The position numbers were made by a program, and so were the translations under genes. From Bacteroidota bacterium (GTDB taxonomy: Bacteria > Bacteroidota > Bacteroidia > Flavobacteriales > Flavobacteriaceae): DNA of 39,044 nucleotides. Positions 8,334 through 16,124 of this stretch are shown here, one piece after another. The notes under the pieces were generated by a model. It was not told the DNA's origin. It saw only the letters and a list, made by a program, of their open reading frames with translations, and ran no database searches. The stretch spans positions 1 to 39,044 of the forward strand of contig JAJRQR010000062.1 in assembly GCA_024280145.1 (NCBI GenBank), given 5' to 3'. Numbering within the stretch: position 1 is the stretch's first letter; the number at the start of each line of letters is the position of its first letter.

Positions 8334-10718
8334 ATGATAAAAAACGTACTCTTAGCTATATTTTTATTAATAACAACTTTTGTTTATTCACAAATTGATA
8401 CTTCCATTTTGTTGGATGTCAATAATTGCAATACTCTGGAAATATCTAATAATAATTCTAAATCTTTTGTTGCTTGTGCTAATCCTGATTTAGAGTATTA
8501 TTTAAAAAGACCTCCTATAATATCATCATATCTTATAACCGAAGACAGGAATGAAAAAATTGAACTTGTTTTAAAAGATGAATATAGTTTCAGTCAGTTA
8601 GAAATTAATTTTGGTCAATATGATAATAATACTGGATGGGAATATAATGATTATATAATGTATGATGATGGTACTCATGGTGATGTAGTCGCAAATGATA
8701 AAACCTTTACAAATGATGAGGTTTTTTTAAAGTATAGAAATACAAGTACATATAACACTAATCATACTACTCTTGATGTGATTTATTTTGAAAATGGAGA
8801 AGAAATACACAGCGATGTTTTTTCGCCAGTTTATCTATCTGTGAATACAGAATTTTTAAATAATATAGAAATGCCCAATGTTTATAGATTTGAAAATGAT
8901 GATTTTTTATATTCAGATAATTTTATTTACTATAATAAATATAATAACTGGACTGAAATAGAATGTAACCAAATTGGAGGGGTGTTGGATCCTGATTACA
9001 TTATTTCAAAAAGTTTATTGTATGAATTTTGGGAGCAAAATGTAATTAATAGTCAAAATGATAAAAATTTGTATATGCAAGTTGATTTCATACAACCTTC
9101 AGGGCAATTTTTGTATGGACAAGATATAGCTTTAAATGTTAATTCATTAAATGGAGTAGAAGTGCATGAAATTTTGCACTATTGGATTCCAAATATAAGT
9201 TCCTATCTATGGTATGATCCTTCTGATACTCATAATAGTCATCATGCTAATATCTTCAGAAATACTTCTGGTTTTCTATATGGATCTTGGTCTCGTGTAA
9301 ATGGTATTTATTGTGAAAATTCTATAAATGATATTGAAACTGATAGCGAAGGTACTTATCTATATATAGACCATACAACTAGTTATGAAAGATGTAATGG
9401 AGAATTAGAAACCGGGGGAGATAAATTGTACTATAACGATTTTGAATTATATCTTATGAATTTAATTCCAATAGAAGATGTTGAATTTCCTTTCCTATCT
9501 TTAGTCAATATATATGATAAAGTAGAGATTATTGCCCCCGATACTGGCTATCTCATTGAGGAAAAATACTACTTTGATTCAATAAAGGAAGTTGATCAAG
9601 CACAATTTGTAGCTGCTAAAAACGATTTGCTTAATGATTTAGGAAATCCGCCCCATTTAGATGCTTCAAGTCCTAATAATTTTTTATTAACCTTTAGTGG
9701 TAATAAATCCAATTTAACCAACAATGAAATAAAAATGCTTTGGGTGCATAGTCATGATTTAACAACTACAGGTGAAAAACTTCAAAATTGGACTTATTCA
9801 ACAAATACTTTTTACCAAGCTACTGGAGAAAGAGCAGAAATAACAGCAAATATCCCTTTACCATTAGAATATACAGGTAATTTTTATACTACAGAATATA
9901 TTACAATAGATGATGGGGAAGAATACCAAGGTTGGACTGAAAGTGGTGTGTATGAAAGAATGTTAGGTTCAATACAATATAATGATAGTATAGTAACAAC
10001 CCATCTAACTGTTATACCATTTTCTTTACCGCCTGATAATTTTAATATTGAAGTTGTTGGTGAAACTTGCCCAAATAAAAATAATGGAAAAATAAATATT
10101 ACAGCAAATGAAACACATAACTATTATGCTACAATTAATGGTGCTAATTACAATTTCACCAATAACAGTTTAACTATAGAGGATTTACCACCTGATACGT
10201 ATACAGTGTGTATTTCTGTTTCAGGAGAAAATTTAGAGCAATGTTACACTGTTAATCTTATTGGAAGTAGATCTGTTTCTGGAAGAGCAATTGTCAATTC
10301 AGATAATGCATCTATAACTATGGAGCATGGAACTGCTCCATACAGTGTTTATATTAATGGTGTTAATGTATTAAATACTAATAATTCATCATTTGATATA
10401 TCTGTTGAACAAGGCGATTTGTTAGAAGTTAAAACAGCTAAAGCGTGTGAAGGAGTATTCTCAAAATCTATAGTTTTATTAGAGAATATAAAGGTATATC
10501 CAAATCCATCAAAGGGAATTTTTGAAATTACATTACCTATTTCAGAAAACGAAGTTGAAATCGAAATATATGCGATGGATTCACAATTAATATCAAGTAG
10601 AAAATATCAAGTAGTTAACGGAAAAGTTAAGATCAACATTAAAAACGAACCTACTGGAGTGTATATTGTAAAAATAAATTTAGATACGCCAGTAAGCATA
10701 AACATTATAAAAGAGTAA
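8334..10718 (+). CDS. T9SS-secreted protein with HExxH zinc-metalloprotease motif
   Basis: The 794-residue product starts with a signal peptide (MIKNVLLAIF... ending VYSQ). A beta-sandwich domain (about 55-180) has the motif DDGTHGD at 111-117 followed by VVANDKTFT, as in 'choice-of-anchor X'-type domains. HEILH at 278-282 is a zincin signature; the third zinc ligand is not certain, but a DTHNSHH cluster follows about 20 residues on. A CPNKNNGKINI block near 579, followed by NYYATINGANYNFT and DLPPDTYTVCI, resembles the SprB-type repeat often found before sorting domains. Residues from about 722 (YPNPSKGIFEI) form a type A T9SS sorting domain. It is probably an extracellular peptidase, with catalysis inferred from one motif. 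The next gene starts 2 bases after the stop. Confidence 0.82.
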   Translation: MIKNVLLAIFLLITTFVYSQIDTSILLDVNNCNTLEISNNNSKSFVACANPDLEYYLKRPPIISSYLITEDRNEKIELVLKDEYSFSQLEINFGQYDNNTGWEYNDYIMYDDGTHGDVVANDKTFTNDEVFLKYRNTSTYNTNHTTLDVIYFENGEEIHSDVFSPVYLSVNTEFLNNIEMPNVYRFENDDFLYSDNFIYYNKYNNWTEIECNQIGGVLDPDYIISKSLLYEFWEQNVINSQNDKNLYMQVDFIQPSGQFLYGQDIALNVNSLNGVEVHEILHYWIPNISSYLWYDPSDTHNSHHANIFRNTSGFLYGSWSRVNGIYCENSINDIETDSEGTYLYIDHTTSYERCNGELETGGDKLYYNDFELYLMNLIPIEDVEFPFLSLVNIYDKVEIIAPDTGYLIEEKYYFDSIKEVDQAQFVAAKNDLLNDLGNPPHLDASSPNNFLLTFSGNKSNLTNNEIKMLWVHSHDLTTTGEKLQNWTYSTNTFYQATGERAEITANIPLPLEYTGNFYTTEYITIDDGEEYQGWTESGVYERMLGSIQYNDSIVTTHLTVIPFSLPPDNFNIEVVGETCPNKNNGKINITANETHNYYATINGANYNFTNNSLTIEDLPPDTYTVCISVSGENLEQCYTVNLIGSRSVSGRAIVNSDNASITMEHGTAPYSVYINGVNVLNTNNSSFDISVEQGDLLEVKTAKACEGVFSKSIVLLENIKVYPNPSKGIFEITLPISENEVEIEIYAMDSQLISSRKYQVVNGKVKINIKNEPTGVYIVKINLDTPVSINIIKE

Positions 10719-10720
10719 TT

Positions 10721-11428
10721 ATGAAAAATTATATATATATAACAGTAATTAGTATATTTTTATGGTCATGTAGTGGAGATAATTCATCAGAAAGTGGAGG
10801 TGGCACAACAGTAACCCCAGAGAATAATGCTCCAACAACACCATCATTGGTTGCACCAATAGATAATTTATTGTGTATTGATAATTCTGTAAATTTTCAG
10901 TGGAATGCTTCAGCCGATTCAGATGGTGATTCTATTACATATCTAATAGAAGTGGCTGAATACAATCAATTTGATGGTATATCGTTCACTTATACTAGTC
11001 CAGAAATAAATCGTATTTTCACGTTAGAAAAAGGAATTGCTTATTATTGGAGGGTAAAAGCAATCGATAGTAAGGGTTTAGCGAGTAGTTATTCGTCTAC
11101 TTTTCATTGTTATACAGAAGGGATTGGAGTAATTAACCATTTACCTTTTACACGAGAGTTGATAAGACCTACTTATAACTCAGTTGTTCAAACAGAAACT
11201 ATAACATTAGAATGGGATGCTAGTGATGTTGACGTGGATGATACACTTACTTATGATGTTTACTTCGGAAATATAAATCCACCAACAACAAAAATAGGTG
11301 ATAACCAAACTAACAAAACTATTGATGTAAATGTAGAAGCATTAAATAATTACTATTGGAAAGTGGTTGTTAAGGATAATAATGGAGGAGAAACAATAGG
11401 GCAAGTTTGGAATTTTCAATCTAATTAA
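10721..11428 (+). CDS. Lipoprotein with two fibronectin III-like domains
   Basis: The 235-residue product has a lipoprotein signal peptide with lipobox LWSC (acylated Cys17) and a flexible Ser/Gly-rich linker (GDNSSESGGGTTV). It then carries two similar beta-sandwich domains, each with a W-x-A-S-D/S-x-D-x-D-x-x-T-Y pattern (near residues 54-68 and 166-182) and an aromatic Y-Y-W-R/K-V motif (near 110 and 212). These resemble FN3 modules with acidic, possibly calcium-binding loops. It starts 2 bases after the secreted HExxH protein, so the two are almost certainly co-transcribed. It may be a surface partner of that protein; that is inference from position only. Confidence 0.8.
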   Translation: MKNYIYITVISIFLWSCSGDNSSESGGGTTVTPENNAPTTPSLVAPIDNLLCIDNSVNFQWNASADSDGDSITYLIEVAEYNQFDGISFTYTSPEINRIFTLEKGIAYYWRVKAIDSKGLASSYSSTFHCYTEGIGVINHLPFTRELIRPTYNSVVQTETITLEWDASDVDVDDTLTYDVYFGNINPPTTKIGDNQTNKTIDVNVEALNNYYWKVVVKDNNGGETIGQVWNFQSN

Positions 11429-11455
11429 TAGATATAGCTAAGGAGTCTTTTAAAA

Positions 11456-12085
11456 TTAATAAAAAAACCGAATTCCTTGCAAACTAGAAATTAAAATTAA
11501 AACAATCCCGATAACGCGATATAATTTATGACGTTCATTGGTTTGTTTTTTTACAGAACGATGGCTTAATTTTCCGTAGAAATACAAGGTAATAAATTTT
11601 CCAATATAAACTCCAATAAAAAATAAAAGCAATAAAAATAAAGGACTCATATTTGAAATTGGAAGGATGTATTTTTGAGTTAAGGAGATAGCTATTACCC
11701 AAAATAATAAAACAGGAGGATTTACAACGGCTAATAAAAATCCAGTAATAAACTTAGGGTATTTTCTTTTTTTAGAAGATGTTTTTTTAATTCTGAAACT
11801 GAATTTTCTAGAAAATAAAAACAATAAACCAATAATAAAAAACAATATAATAAAACTGATTTGCACCCAAGAATTCATTTAGAAAAAGTGAGTGATGATT
11901 TTAGAATAAGTCAAAGCAATAAAAGCTAAAACCACTTCACCAAAACCGGCACCGTGAGCAATTTTTAATCCTTTTGAAAACGATTCTTTAGAGGTTGTAG
12001 TTATCACTGCAATGTTAGAAGCTCCTAATGGAACTGCACCAACTGCTGAAAGTATGATGCCCGAAATAATGTATAACAAAATCAT
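11456..12085 (-). pseudogene. LysE/RhtB-type exporter interrupted by an in-frame TAA
   Basis: Two adjacent frames form one 208-residue LysE-family membrane transporter. The first (12085-11879, 68 residues) has the N-terminal signature with GAVPLGASNIAVI and a helix with HGAGFGE. The second (11878-11456, 140 residues) has the remaining helices, including GFLLAVVNPPVLLFW, the paired-proline motif of the family. They are in the same phase and separated by a single TAA at 11881-11879, immediately followed by ATG. The combined length is normal for LysE exporters, so this looks like a nonsense change, with GAA to TAA the simplest single-base explanation. Re-initiation at the ATG is conceivable but would give a split transporter. 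The physiological substrate is unknown. Confidence 0.8.
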
Positions 12086-12131
12086 AAGGTATTAGTAGCA
12101 ACAAAATATTATTACTTACAATCTTAGAATG

Positions 12132-12160
12132 CTTTGTGAAAATTCTTTGTGAACTTTGTG
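12132..12160. repeat. Three spaced CTTTGTG units left of the queuosine transporter gene
   Basis: CTTTGTG occurs at 12132-12138, 12145-12151 and 12154-12160, then GTTAAAAAA. A matching triplet lies on the other side of the neighbouring gene at 12877-12903. It looks like a degenerate intergenic repeat element. Function unknown. Confidence 0.5.
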
Positions 12161-12172
12161 GTTAAAAAAAGA

Positions 12173-12868
12173 TCAATATTCAATTTCTTCTCCCATTTTC
12201 AATCCAAAACGTTTCCGAAGCCAATAGATCGCCAGATATAAAAAAGGAGTATCCAAAGCAGCAATCATTATTTTGAATAAAAATCCACTTGCTAATAAAA
12301 CACTAAATAATTTCCAATCAATTTTTCCGAAGCTACAGAGTAGCAGTAGTACTGTGAAAGTATCAATAAACTGAGAAAGAAAAGTAGAAAAGTTATTCCG
12401 CAGCCAAAGATGTTTGCCTTTGGTCTTGCGTTTCCAGAAATGAAAAATCTGAATATCGATATACTGAGCAAATAAATAAGCCACCATCGAAGCCAAAACT
12501 GCAATAGCCGTTGCACCAAAAACTTGAGAGAAAAGGCCATCATTAATCGGACTCCAATCGGTTGCTGGAACAGCTCCAGCTACAAAAACTATTAACATCG
12601 AAAAAAAGGAAGCGAATATCCCAGCAGTGACAATTTGGTTTGCTTTTCGTTTTCCGTAAATTTCACTAATAATGTCAGTAATTAAAAACGTTATAGGATA
12701 AGGAAGAATACCCACCGATATTTCAAAACGGTAAACCCCGAAAAAATTCCAGTAAAAGAATTTTTGAAAAATCAAGTTAGAAACTACCAAAGATGCTATA
12801 AACAAAGCACCTAAAATAAGGTATATACGCTGAGCAGCAAGTTGATCTTTTATAGTAAGTTTTGACAT
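12173..12868 (-). CDS. yhhQ: Queuosine precursor transporter (YhhQ/DUF165, VUT family)
   Basis: This 231-residue integral membrane protein has about six membrane helices. Family landmarks are SLVVSNLIFQKFF near the N-terminus, FLITDIISEIYGKRKA (the conserved D-x-x-x-E-x-Y-G), MVAYLFAQYIDIQIFHFWK and NNFSTFLSQFIDTFTV. YhhQ-type proteins take up queuosine precursors such as preQ0 or preQ1 for tRNA wobble modification. The gene is complete and starts with ATG. It is flanked on both sides by CTTTGTG/CTTTGCG triplets. The substrate is assigned by family. Confidence 0.88.
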   Translation of the reverse strand: MSKLTIKDQLAAQRIYLILGALFIASLVVSNLIFQKFFYWNFFGVYRFEISVGILPYPITFLITDIISEIYGKRKANQIVTAGIFASFFSMLIVFVAGAVPATDWSPINDGLFSQVFGATAIAVLASMVAYLFAQYIDIQIFHFWKRKTKGKHLWLRNNFSTFLSQFIDTFTVLLLLCSFGKIDWKLFSVLLASGFLFKIMIAALDTPFLYLAIYWLRKRFGLKMGEEIEY

Positions 12869-12876
12869 AGTATTTT

Positions 12877-12903
12877 CTTTGCGGACTTTGCGTCTTCTTT
12901 GTG
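12877..12903. repeat. Three spaced CTTTGYG units right of the queuosine transporter gene
   Basis: CTTTGCG at 12877-12883 and 12886-12892 and CTTTGTG at 12897-12903, at intervals of 9 and 11 bases. Directly after it lies CTCGATACTTCGGGAT, another fragment of a kind I recall from flavobacterial intergenic repeats. The array occupies the space between the divergent yhhQ and folK genes. Confidence 0.5.
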
Positions 12904-12969
12904 TCTCGATACTTCGGGATTGTGATAAAACTTTCTTAATTTCGTTTTCCCAATTTAAATCAGGATTCC

Positions 12970-14097
12970 ATCAAACAAAAACACAAAATATACCTTTCTT
13001 TAGGAAGCAATTTAGGTAATAAATTTGAATACCTTCAAAATGCAGTAAATGCTATTTTTGAAGAATTAGGTTCAATATTTAAAATTTCACCCGTTTATCA
13101 AACTCCAGCAATGGGTTTTGATGGTGATGATTTTTTAAATTGCGCGGTATTGGTGGAAAGTAATTATTCAGCAGATAAAACACTAGAAACCATACTCTCT
13201 ATAGAAAAAAAGTTGGGTAGAGCTCGATCTGAAAAGAAAGACTATACTTCACGCCCAATCGATATTGATATTTTATTTTTTAATGATGAATTCATTGAAA
13301 ATGAAAACTTAATAGTTCCTCATCCTAGGCTTCAAAACAGAAAATTTGTATTACAGCCTTTGGTAGATATTTCTCCGGATTTTCAACATCCAAAACTTGA
13401 CAAAAGTTTAATGGAGTTATCAGAAGAAACCAATGATGAAAGTGAATTAATTAAGCAATCTAAATGGCTTCGAAACCCAGTATTAGATTATGATATTTCA
13501 AAATTTAGATACATTGCTATTGAGGGAAATATTGGTGCTGGAAAAACCAGTTTGGCCACTCAAATAGCGTCAGATTTCAACGCTAAATTAGTATTAGAGC
13601 GTTTTAAAGAAAACCCCTTTTTACCAAAATTTTATAAAGAACCCGACCGTTTTGCATTTCCGTTAGAGATGTCTTTTTTGGCAGATCGGTATCAACAATT
13701 ATTGGACGATTTAACTCAATACGATTTGTTTAAAGAAAATGTAATTGGCGATTATGATGGATATAAATCATTGATTTTTGCAAAAATTACGCTTCAAGAA
13801 GAAGAATATATTTTATATAAAAAACTTTTTGATTTAATGCATAAAGAGTTGCCGAATCCAGATGTTTATGTGTATTTGTATCAAAATACAGAACGTCTTT
13901 TAGAGAATATTAAAAATAGGGGCCGTGATTTTGAACAAGAAATAGAAGCCGAATACCTTCAGAAAATCAATAAAGGTTATATGGAGTTTATCAGGAATCA
14001 GCAAAGTGATAAAATTAAAATCATCGATATTTCTGAAATGGATTTTGTAAACAATCGCCAAGATTATATTTCCGTTTTAAAAGAAATTTTAAATTAA
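12970..14097 (+). CDS. folK: 6-hydroxymethyl-dihydropterin diphosphokinase fused to deoxynucleoside kinase
   Basis: The coding frame is open from 12940 and encodes a typical HPPK start, KIYLSLGSNLGNKF, at 12985-13026, well upstream of the first ATG (13111). The HPPK part (about 1-155) catalyses pyrophosphoryl transfer to the pterin in folate synthesis and has the metal-binding RPIDIDILFF motif. A deoxynucleoside kinase domain follows (about 175-375) with P-loop EGNIGAGKTS near 184-193, an LERFKENPFL segment and a lid NRGRDFEQE. The fusion is usual in flavobacteria. There is no ATG, GTG or TTG where translation should begin; ATC at 12970 sits where relatives would have the first Met. Starting at 13111 would remove the pterin-binding LGSNLG region. 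A TAATTTCG -7-like box lies at 12937-12944. Confidence 0.85.
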   Translation: MKQKHKIYLSLGSNLGNKFEYLQNAVNAIFEELGSIFKISPVYQTPAMGFDGDDFLNCAVLVESNYSADKTLETILSIEKKLGRARSEKKDYTSRPIDIDILFFNDEFIENENLIVPHPRLQNRKFVLQPLVDISPDFQHPKLDKSLMELSEETNDESELIKQSKWLRNPVLDYDISKFRYIAIEGNIGAGKTSLATQIASDFNAKLVLERFKENPFLPKFYKEPDRFAFPLEMSFLADRYQQLLDDLTQYDLFKENVIGDYDGYKSLIFAKITLQEEEYILYKKLFDLMHKELPNPDVYVYLYQNTERLLENIKNRGRDFEQEIEAEYLQKINKGYMEFIRNQQSDKIKIIDISEMDFVNNRQDYISVLKEILN

Positions 14098-14103
14098 ATT
14101 CTA

Positions 14104-14592
14104 ATGAAAAATCAATTCAGAAATAATGGAGCTATAGGTGCTTTACTTGACGAATACGAGAAGTCAATTATCGAATTACAAGATGTAATTAGTTCGGTTT
14201 CTAAAGAAGAATTGGTGATAATTGCAGATGAAATTACGGCAGATTCAGAATGTAAATCGATTCAAACGGTATTAACTCACATGATTAATTCGGGCTATTA
14301 TTATGCGATTGTAATTCGAAACTTTTTAGGGGAATCAATAAATTATAAAAAGGAAGTATTACTGAATTCTGTAGAAGAATATTCTGTTGAATTACAGAAA
14401 ATGTTTCAATATAATGTTCAGTTATTTGAAGATTATCCCAATATTGAAATAGAAGTTCACGACAAGAATAAAAAAATATTAACCCGTTGGGGACAACGAT
14501 ACGATGTAGAGCAATTAATGGAACATGCCATTGTTCACGTACTTCGACATCGAAGACAGATTGAGAAATTCTCACATAAATTGAGGCCTTGA
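14104..14592 (+). CDS. DinB-like four-helix-bundle protein
   Basis: This 162-residue all-helical protein has the DinB/YfiT metal-site pattern: His59 in LTHMINSGYYY and a C-terminal HAIVHVLRHRRQ with His141, His145 and His149. DinB-fold proteins include thiol-dependent transferases (bacillithiol or mycothiol) and many members of unknown function; a Bacteroidota role cannot be assigned. It begins 6 bases after folK and is probably co-transcribed with it. It ends with TGA, which shows that TGA is a working stop codon in this genome. Confidence 0.75.
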   Translation: MKNQFRNNGAIGALLDEYEKSIIELQDVISSVSKEELVIIADEITADSECKSIQTVLTHMINSGYYYAIVIRNFLGESINYKKEVLLNSVEEYSVELQKMFQYNVQLFEDYPNIEIEVHDKNKKILTRWGQRYDVEQLMEHAIVHVLRHRRQIEKFSHKLRP

Positions 14593-14626
14593 TTTTAGGC
14601 TTCAGGAAAAATAGTTGTAAAAAAAC

Positions 14627-14658
14627 TTGTTTACTAACTTTTTGTGACTGAATATTTG
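14627..14658 (+). promoter_or_regulatory. Probable promoter of the methionine operon
   Basis: TTG at 14627-14629 and AATATTTG at 14651-14658, with a 21-base spacer, approach the Bacteroidota consensus (one mismatch in the -7 TA). Transcription would begin near 14665, just upstream of the SAM riboswitch. Confidence 0.4.
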
Positions 14659-14690
14659 CAGCTCAAAGTTCAAACACTTATTGAAATTGT

Positions 14691-14784
14691 TATCAAGAAA
14701 GGTGGAGGGATTAGACCCTTTGAAGCCTTAGCAACCCTTGTATTTCCGTTAAGAACGGAATCAAGAAGGTGCTAAATTCTACTT
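14691..14784 (+). ncRNA. SAM-I riboswitch (S-box)
   Basis: The stretch carries the core S-box blocks in order: ATCAAGAAAGGTGGAGGGA, then TTAGACCCTTTGAAGCCT, GCAACC, a variable hairpin TTCCGTTAAGAACGGAA (14744-14760) and AAGGTGCTAAATTC. The spacing is typical of the SAM-I aptamer, which binds S-adenosylmethionine and reduces expression of methionine genes when SAM is plentiful. The five genes downstream are methionine-pathway genes, as expected. The expression platform between 14785 and 14944 is not obvious. It holds a 10-bp stem (14825-14847, two G-T pairs) and a short CGTCTT/AAGGCG hairpin followed by T-rich sequence shortly before the first gene. Confidence 0.93.
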
Positions 14785-14944
14785 TTTACTAAATATTTTT
14801 TAGTTCATAGATAGATAACCAAAATGAAATTGCTTCCAGTAGTTTCAATATATTCTTAATAACATTTTTTTGAGAAGGTACGTCTTAAACAAGGCGCATT
14901 TTGGCTTTTGATTTAATCAATTTATTAATTCAAAATTAAAAAAA

Positions 14945-16114
14945 ATGAATGCAACAAAAATTATTCACTCTATTCCGAGTGACCCGTTAACAGGAGCTAT
15001 TTCGGTTCCTGTTTACCAAACATCCCCTTTTATTCAAGAAGCTCCTGGCGTGAATAAAGGTTTCGATTATGCCAGAAGTAACAATCCAACCCGAAAAGTT
15101 TTAGAAGATGTAGTCGCTAAGTTAGAAAACGGCGATGCTGGTTTTGCTTTTTCAACAGGTTTGGCAGCTATTGATGCTGTTTTAAAACTATTAACAACTG
15201 GCGATGAAATTATTGCTGTTGATGATATTTACGGTGGAGCCTATCGATTATTTACACATGTTTATGAAAAATTGGGCATAAAAGTTCATTATGTGGACAC
15301 TACAGACACGAGTAATATTGCGAAAAAAATAAGTGGAAAAACAAAACTTATTTGGATTGAATCACCTACAAATCCAACCTTAAAAGTTTCCGATATCAAG
15401 GAAATTTCCAAAATTTCAAAAAGCATTGATGCGCTTTTAATTGTGGATAATACGTTTGCAAGTCCGATAGCTCAAAAACCAATTGATTGGGGTGCAGACA
15501 TCGTAATACATAGCGGAACCAAATACATTGGCGGACACTCCGATTTGGTAGCAGGATTGGTTATTACAAAAACCAAAGCCCTTTCCGAAAAAATCAAATT
15601 TGTACAAAATGCTTCGGGTGCTGTTTTAGGACCTTGGGATTGTTTTTTAACTATTAGAGGGATTGAAACATTGGATATTCGTTTTAAAAAACAATGTGAG
15701 AATGCTTTTAAAGTAGCAAAATATTTAACTGAGCACGAAGCTGTTCAGGAAGTGTTTTACCCAGGGCTGACTTCCCATAAAAATCATGAGATTGCAAAAC
15801 GTCAACAAAATGGGCTCTTTGGAGGTATTGTTTCCTTCATATTAAAAGAGGATACTCAAGAGGCTGCAGTAAACATTGTTACCAATACCGAATACTTTAA
15901 ACTAGCTGAAAGTCTTGGTGGTGTAAAAAGTTTACTCTGTCATCCTGCACAAATGACGCACGCTTCCATCCCTAGAGAAATTAGATTAAAATCGGGTATT
16001 AAAGATTCTTTAATCAGATTGTCCTGCGGTATTGAAAATGCTGAAGACCTAATTTCAGATTTATCAGAAAGCCTTAAAAGTACTACTAAGAAAAAAACCG
16101 TTCACCATATTTAA
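14945..16114 (+). CDS. metB: Cystathionine gamma-synthase / O-acylhomoserine sulfhydrylase family enzyme
   Basis: This 389-residue PLP-dependent trans-sulfuration enzyme should convert an activated homoserine with cysteine or sulfide into cystathionine or homocysteine. Visible features are the N-terminal SVPVYQTSPF and YARSNNPTR motifs, the cofactor region FSTGLAAIDAV, ESPTNPTLKV, VDNTFASP and the Schiff-base lysine Lys193 in HSGTKYIGGHSD. The C-terminus has LGGVKSLLCHPAQMTHASIP. It is the first gene after the SAM-I riboswitch, so methionine synthesis is the likely role. Sequence alone does not separate MetB from MetZ/MetY activities, so the symbol is approximate. It is 10 bases upstream of hom. 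Confidence 0.85.
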   Translation: MNATKIIHSIPSDPLTGAISVPVYQTSPFIQEAPGVNKGFDYARSNNPTRKVLEDVVAKLENGDAGFAFSTGLAAIDAVLKLLTTGDEIIAVDDIYGGAYRLFTHVYEKLGIKVHYVDTTDTSNIAKKISGKTKLIWIESPTNPTLKVSDIKEISKISKSIDALLIVDNTFASPIAQKPIDWGADIVIHSGTKYIGGHSDLVAGLVITKTKALSEKIKFVQNASGAVLGPWDCFLTIRGIETLDIRFKKQCENAFKVAKYLTEHEAVQEVFYPGLTSHKNHEIAKRQQNGLFGGIVSFILKEDTQEAAVNIVTNTEYFKLAESLGGVKSLLCHPAQMTHASIPREIRLKSGIKDSLIRLSCGIENAEDLISDLSESLKSTTKKKTVHHI

Positions 16115-16124
16115 TTTTTTTGTT

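Noticed and set aside
12132-12160. Short CRISPR array
   Set aside because: The units are 7 bases with spacers of only 2-6 bases and no cas gene is present.
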